Part shown: piece by piece, positions 62,093-64,000 of the stretch
Position numbering within the stretch: the first letter of the stretch is position 1
Layout of the letters: the number at the start of each line of letters is the position of its first letter
Assembly: GCF_001428045.1 (NCBI RefSeq)
Contig: NZ_LMSD01000008.1
Location: 62,001-126,000, forward strand
Reading direction: 5' to 3'
Origin: Paenibacillus sp. Soil750
GTDB taxonomy: Bacteria; Bacillota; Bacilli; Paenibacillales; NBRC-103111
Length of the DNA stretch: 64,000 nucleotides
Made by a program: the position numbers and the translations under genes
The notes under the pieces: model-generated
Seen by the model: only the letters and a program-made list of their open reading frames with translations
Databases searched by the model: none
What the model was told of the DNA's origin: nothing

Positions 62093-64000
62093 TCACGGAC
62101 CAACAGTAATGCTCCCGACACCCCCGCTTGAACTAGGAGTAAAAGTCCAAGTACCAACATTAAATAAATAATTTTGCCCATTGTTGTTATCCCAAGTACC
62201 GCTGCCATTATTGAAAACAGCTTCTAATTGGGAAGCCGTTCCAATATTAACGGTTATTTTGGCATAACCGCTTAATTCCGAGTTAGGCATGGCGATTCCG
62301 GGTACAGCTGTCCAAGTACCGCCTGCGGGGCGGTAGTGGATGAACGGTGTCGTGAAGCCTTTTTTGTAGTAAACGGTAACGGAGTTGCCCACAGGTGTAG
62401 GATTGGTCGTTACACTAATAGCTGCGCTGTCAGCGGACAGATTACCCGCCGCATCATAAGCTTTAACGGTATAACTATAAGCCGTGTTAGCTGTTAAACC
62501 AGAATTTGTATAGCTGGTGGTAGCCGTTGTAGCAATTTTCACGCCATTGCGCCAGATCTCATAGCCTGTCACACCAACTGTATCAGTGGAAGCTGACCAG
62601 CTCAGGGAGATGCTTGTATCCGTTTTACTCGTGGATGCCAGATTTGTCGGAATGCTCGGGGCTGTGGTGTCAACTCCTTGTGGTAGACCTGCTGTAATAT
62701 TCCCAACTCCGCCTGTAGAGCTAGGGGTGAAAGTCCAAGTGCCGACATTAAATAGGTAGTTTTGGCTGTTATTATTATCCCAAGTGCCGCTGCCATTGTT
62801 AAATGCGGCTTCCAATTGAGTTGCTGTACCGATGTCGATCGTGGTTTTGGCGTAGCCGCTCAACTCAGAGTCTGGAATGGCTTTCCCAGGTGCTGTTGTC
62901 CATGTACCCCCTGCTGGACGGTAGTGGACGTAAGGGCTTGTGAACCCTTTTTTATAATAAAGAGTCACCTTATTTCCTTCTGTGTTATCGTTGCTATTTT
63001 TCGTGTGATTAATGACATACTGCTTGAAGCCAGCCATATTGCCATTTGCCGAACCATCACTATTAACGAGATTAGCAAGTCTCAACAGCGTGAAGCCGTT
63101 GTATCCCCATGACATGATTTTTTCTTCGATTTTTTGAAAATTGCCAGTTGGCAAAGCATTCTCACCGTTTAGTCGAACACCAAGGTTGTTGGCAATGAAA
63201 GAGACGTTATCTACCAACGTAGAAGGTTTCGAGTAGGCTGGAGCACTGCCATCATCATTCATTTCCAAAGCGGTAAATGTCAGATCCAAATTGTTGTCTT
63301 TAAATTTCTGTATCAGTGTCGTGTAATTGTAATAACCTGCGGTATTTTCAGCGCTGTGGGGAGCAGATGGATTGTTGTACTGCCAGTGGAGACCGGATAT
63401 TTTAGCTCCTATACGGACACCGAATACGGGATCGAAGTTGGTATGCGCTGCAGCTGCAATGACACCAAGATGGTTTTCAAGCACACTTTGGTACCAGGTG
63501 AGGAAATCTTTGCCGTACGTTGAATTGTATCCACCTGTGGAGTAGAAGGTATCTCCATCACTTGGAGGGTTGATTTGGCTTGTGTTGGTTAAGGATAAGT
63601 TCCAAGCTTGGTTGACACCGTTCAATGAGCCGTATTTCGTAATCATGGCATTTCGAAAAGCATTCTTAGCCGTATCTGTATATACTTGAAACTTCCCTCT
63701 TGTAGGGTAGCTCCAGCCGGCCGAATTGTAGTAGGAAGGATAGCGGAGTTCACCGGAAGGCCCAGCGCTTAAATAAATTTTGGGGATTATGGACTTATAG
63801 CTTGTGAAGTTGGCAGCAAAAGAGGCAAATAATTCATTATACTGCTGTCCGATACCACTCCAAAAAGGTGAAATGGCCTCATTGTTTACATAACCAGTTT
63901 CACTTTTGTACTTCATTTCATCAGCGGTACCCTTGCTCCACAGCCAGGAGGGGATAGGAATATTGCAATCATCGCCGGGATTCCCTCCGCAAGTATGTGT
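62093..64000 (-). CDS. GH14 beta-amylase with FN3 and two CBM25 modules (5' end outside the window)
   Basis: The frame is open to the right edge, so 635 C-terminal residues are seen. The edge begins THTCGGNPGDDCNIPIPSWLW, a hallmark of bacterial beta-amylases. The catalytic acid lies in SAGPSGELRYPSY and the base in LNGENALP; WQYNNPSAPHSAEN and TALEMNDDG are also typical. The enzyme releases maltose from the non-reducing ends of starch. After the barrel come CBM25 (VTLYYKKGFTSPYVHYRPAGG), one fibronectin-III domain and a second CBM25; the two CBM25 copies are nearly identical and bind starch granules. The N-terminal signal peptide must lie beyond the edge. An internal ATG at 63916 is not the start. 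Confidence 0.93.
   Translation of the reverse strand, partial: THTCGGNPGDDCNIPIPSWLWSKGTADEMKYKSETGYVNNEAISPFWSGIGQQYNELFASFAANFTSYKSIIPKIYLSAGPSGELRYPSYYNSAGWSYPTRGKFQVYTDTAKNAFRNAMITKYGSLNGVNQAWNLSLTNTSQINPPSDGDTFYSTGGYNSTYGKDFLTWYQSVLENHLGVIAAAAHTNFDPVFGVRIGAKISGLHWQYNNPSAPHSAENTAGYYNYTTLIQKFKDNNLDLTFTALEMNDDGSAPAYSKPSTLVDNVSFIANNLGVRLNGENALPTGNFQKIEEKIMSWGYNGFTLLRLANLVNSDGSANGNMAGFKQYVINHTKNSNDNTEGNKVTLYYKKGFTSPYVHYRPAGGTWTTAPGKAIPDSELSGYAKTTIDIGTATQLEAAFNNGSGTWDNNNSQNYLFNVGTWTFTPSSTGGVGNITAGLPQGVDTTAPSIPTNLASTSKTDTSISLSWSASTDTVGVTGYEIWRNGVKIATTATTSYTNSGLTANTAYSYTVKAYDAAGNLSADSAAISVTTNPTPVGNSVTVYYKKGFTTPFIHYRPAGGTWTAVPGIAMPNSELSGYAKITVNIGTASQLEAVFNNGSGTWDNNNGQNYLFNVGTWTFTPSSSGGVGSITVGP

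Overview
The window reads as a chromosomal segment of a Paenibacillus-like member of the Bacillota. The signs are very large multi-domain secreted glycosidases with CBM and fibronectin-III modules, a cell-wall protein with three SLH repeats, a beta-amylase with CBM25 modules, YerB-, YerC- and YqfQ-type genes, strong AGGAGG ribosome binding sites, and hairpin-plus-T terminators. No rRNA, tRNA or transposase gene was seen.

Layout. 1-12.0 kb: end of a TSUP exporter, a DUF302 protein, a 1874-residue secreted clan-A glycosidase, a YerB-like lipoprotein, an orphan UgpB-like binding protein behind a probable Pho box, an array of five 51-bp hairpin repeats, and a membrane AraC regulator. 12.3-24.4 kb: a HupE/UreJ-like protein, a 2023-residue lamin-tail/metallophosphoesterase/SLH surface protein, a glycine-rich YqfQ-like protein, YerC, CbiX, a DgkB-type lipid kinase and RlmD/RlmCD.

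24.8-36.8 kb is a defence-type island that becomes strikingly AT-rich from about 28.7 kb. It holds (i) a Septu-like pair, an HNH nuclease plus a very large ABC-type ATPase; (ii) an MrcB_N-like/HNH endonuclease next to a cytosine-5 DNA methyltransferase; (iii) directly downstream, a protein with two GHKL ATPase modules whose gene overlaps that of a response regulator whose C-terminal helical domain carries an RNxxxH motif typical of HEPN ribonucleases; (iv) a 49-residue zinc-ribbon ORF overlapping the regulator's 3' end on the other strand; (v) an XRE repressor divergent from a small gene, with palindromes on the shared promoter. The coupling of a methyltransferase, a dual-GHKL sensor and a HEPN-tailed receiver is the best candidate in the window for an undescribed system.

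37-42.9 kb: a DUF2264 protein, a two-component system, a thioredoxin-like/CcdA-like pair and a peroxiredoxin-like protein. 43.1-56.5 kb: a ten-gene, apparently single-operon exopolysaccharide locus. It encodes a membrane-anchored glycosidase, a HEAT protein, a processive GT2 synthase, a receiver lacking the phospho-Asp, a UDP-GlcNAc-type 6-dehydrogenase, GlmS, a pyrophosphorylase-only GlmU, GlmM, a stalk-domain/TIM-barrel protein and a secreted tail-fibre-like protein. Its promoter carries an 11-bp-phased TTAACA array resembling a PhoP box. I infer a phosphate-free, uronic-acid-containing amino-sugar polymer made under phosphate limitation, analogous in logic to teichuronic acid.

56.7-64 kb: a second two-component system, an ABC exporter fused to a cyclic-nucleotide-binding-type domain, a convergently overlapping SET-domain protein, and a GH14 beta-amylase that runs off the window's right edge.
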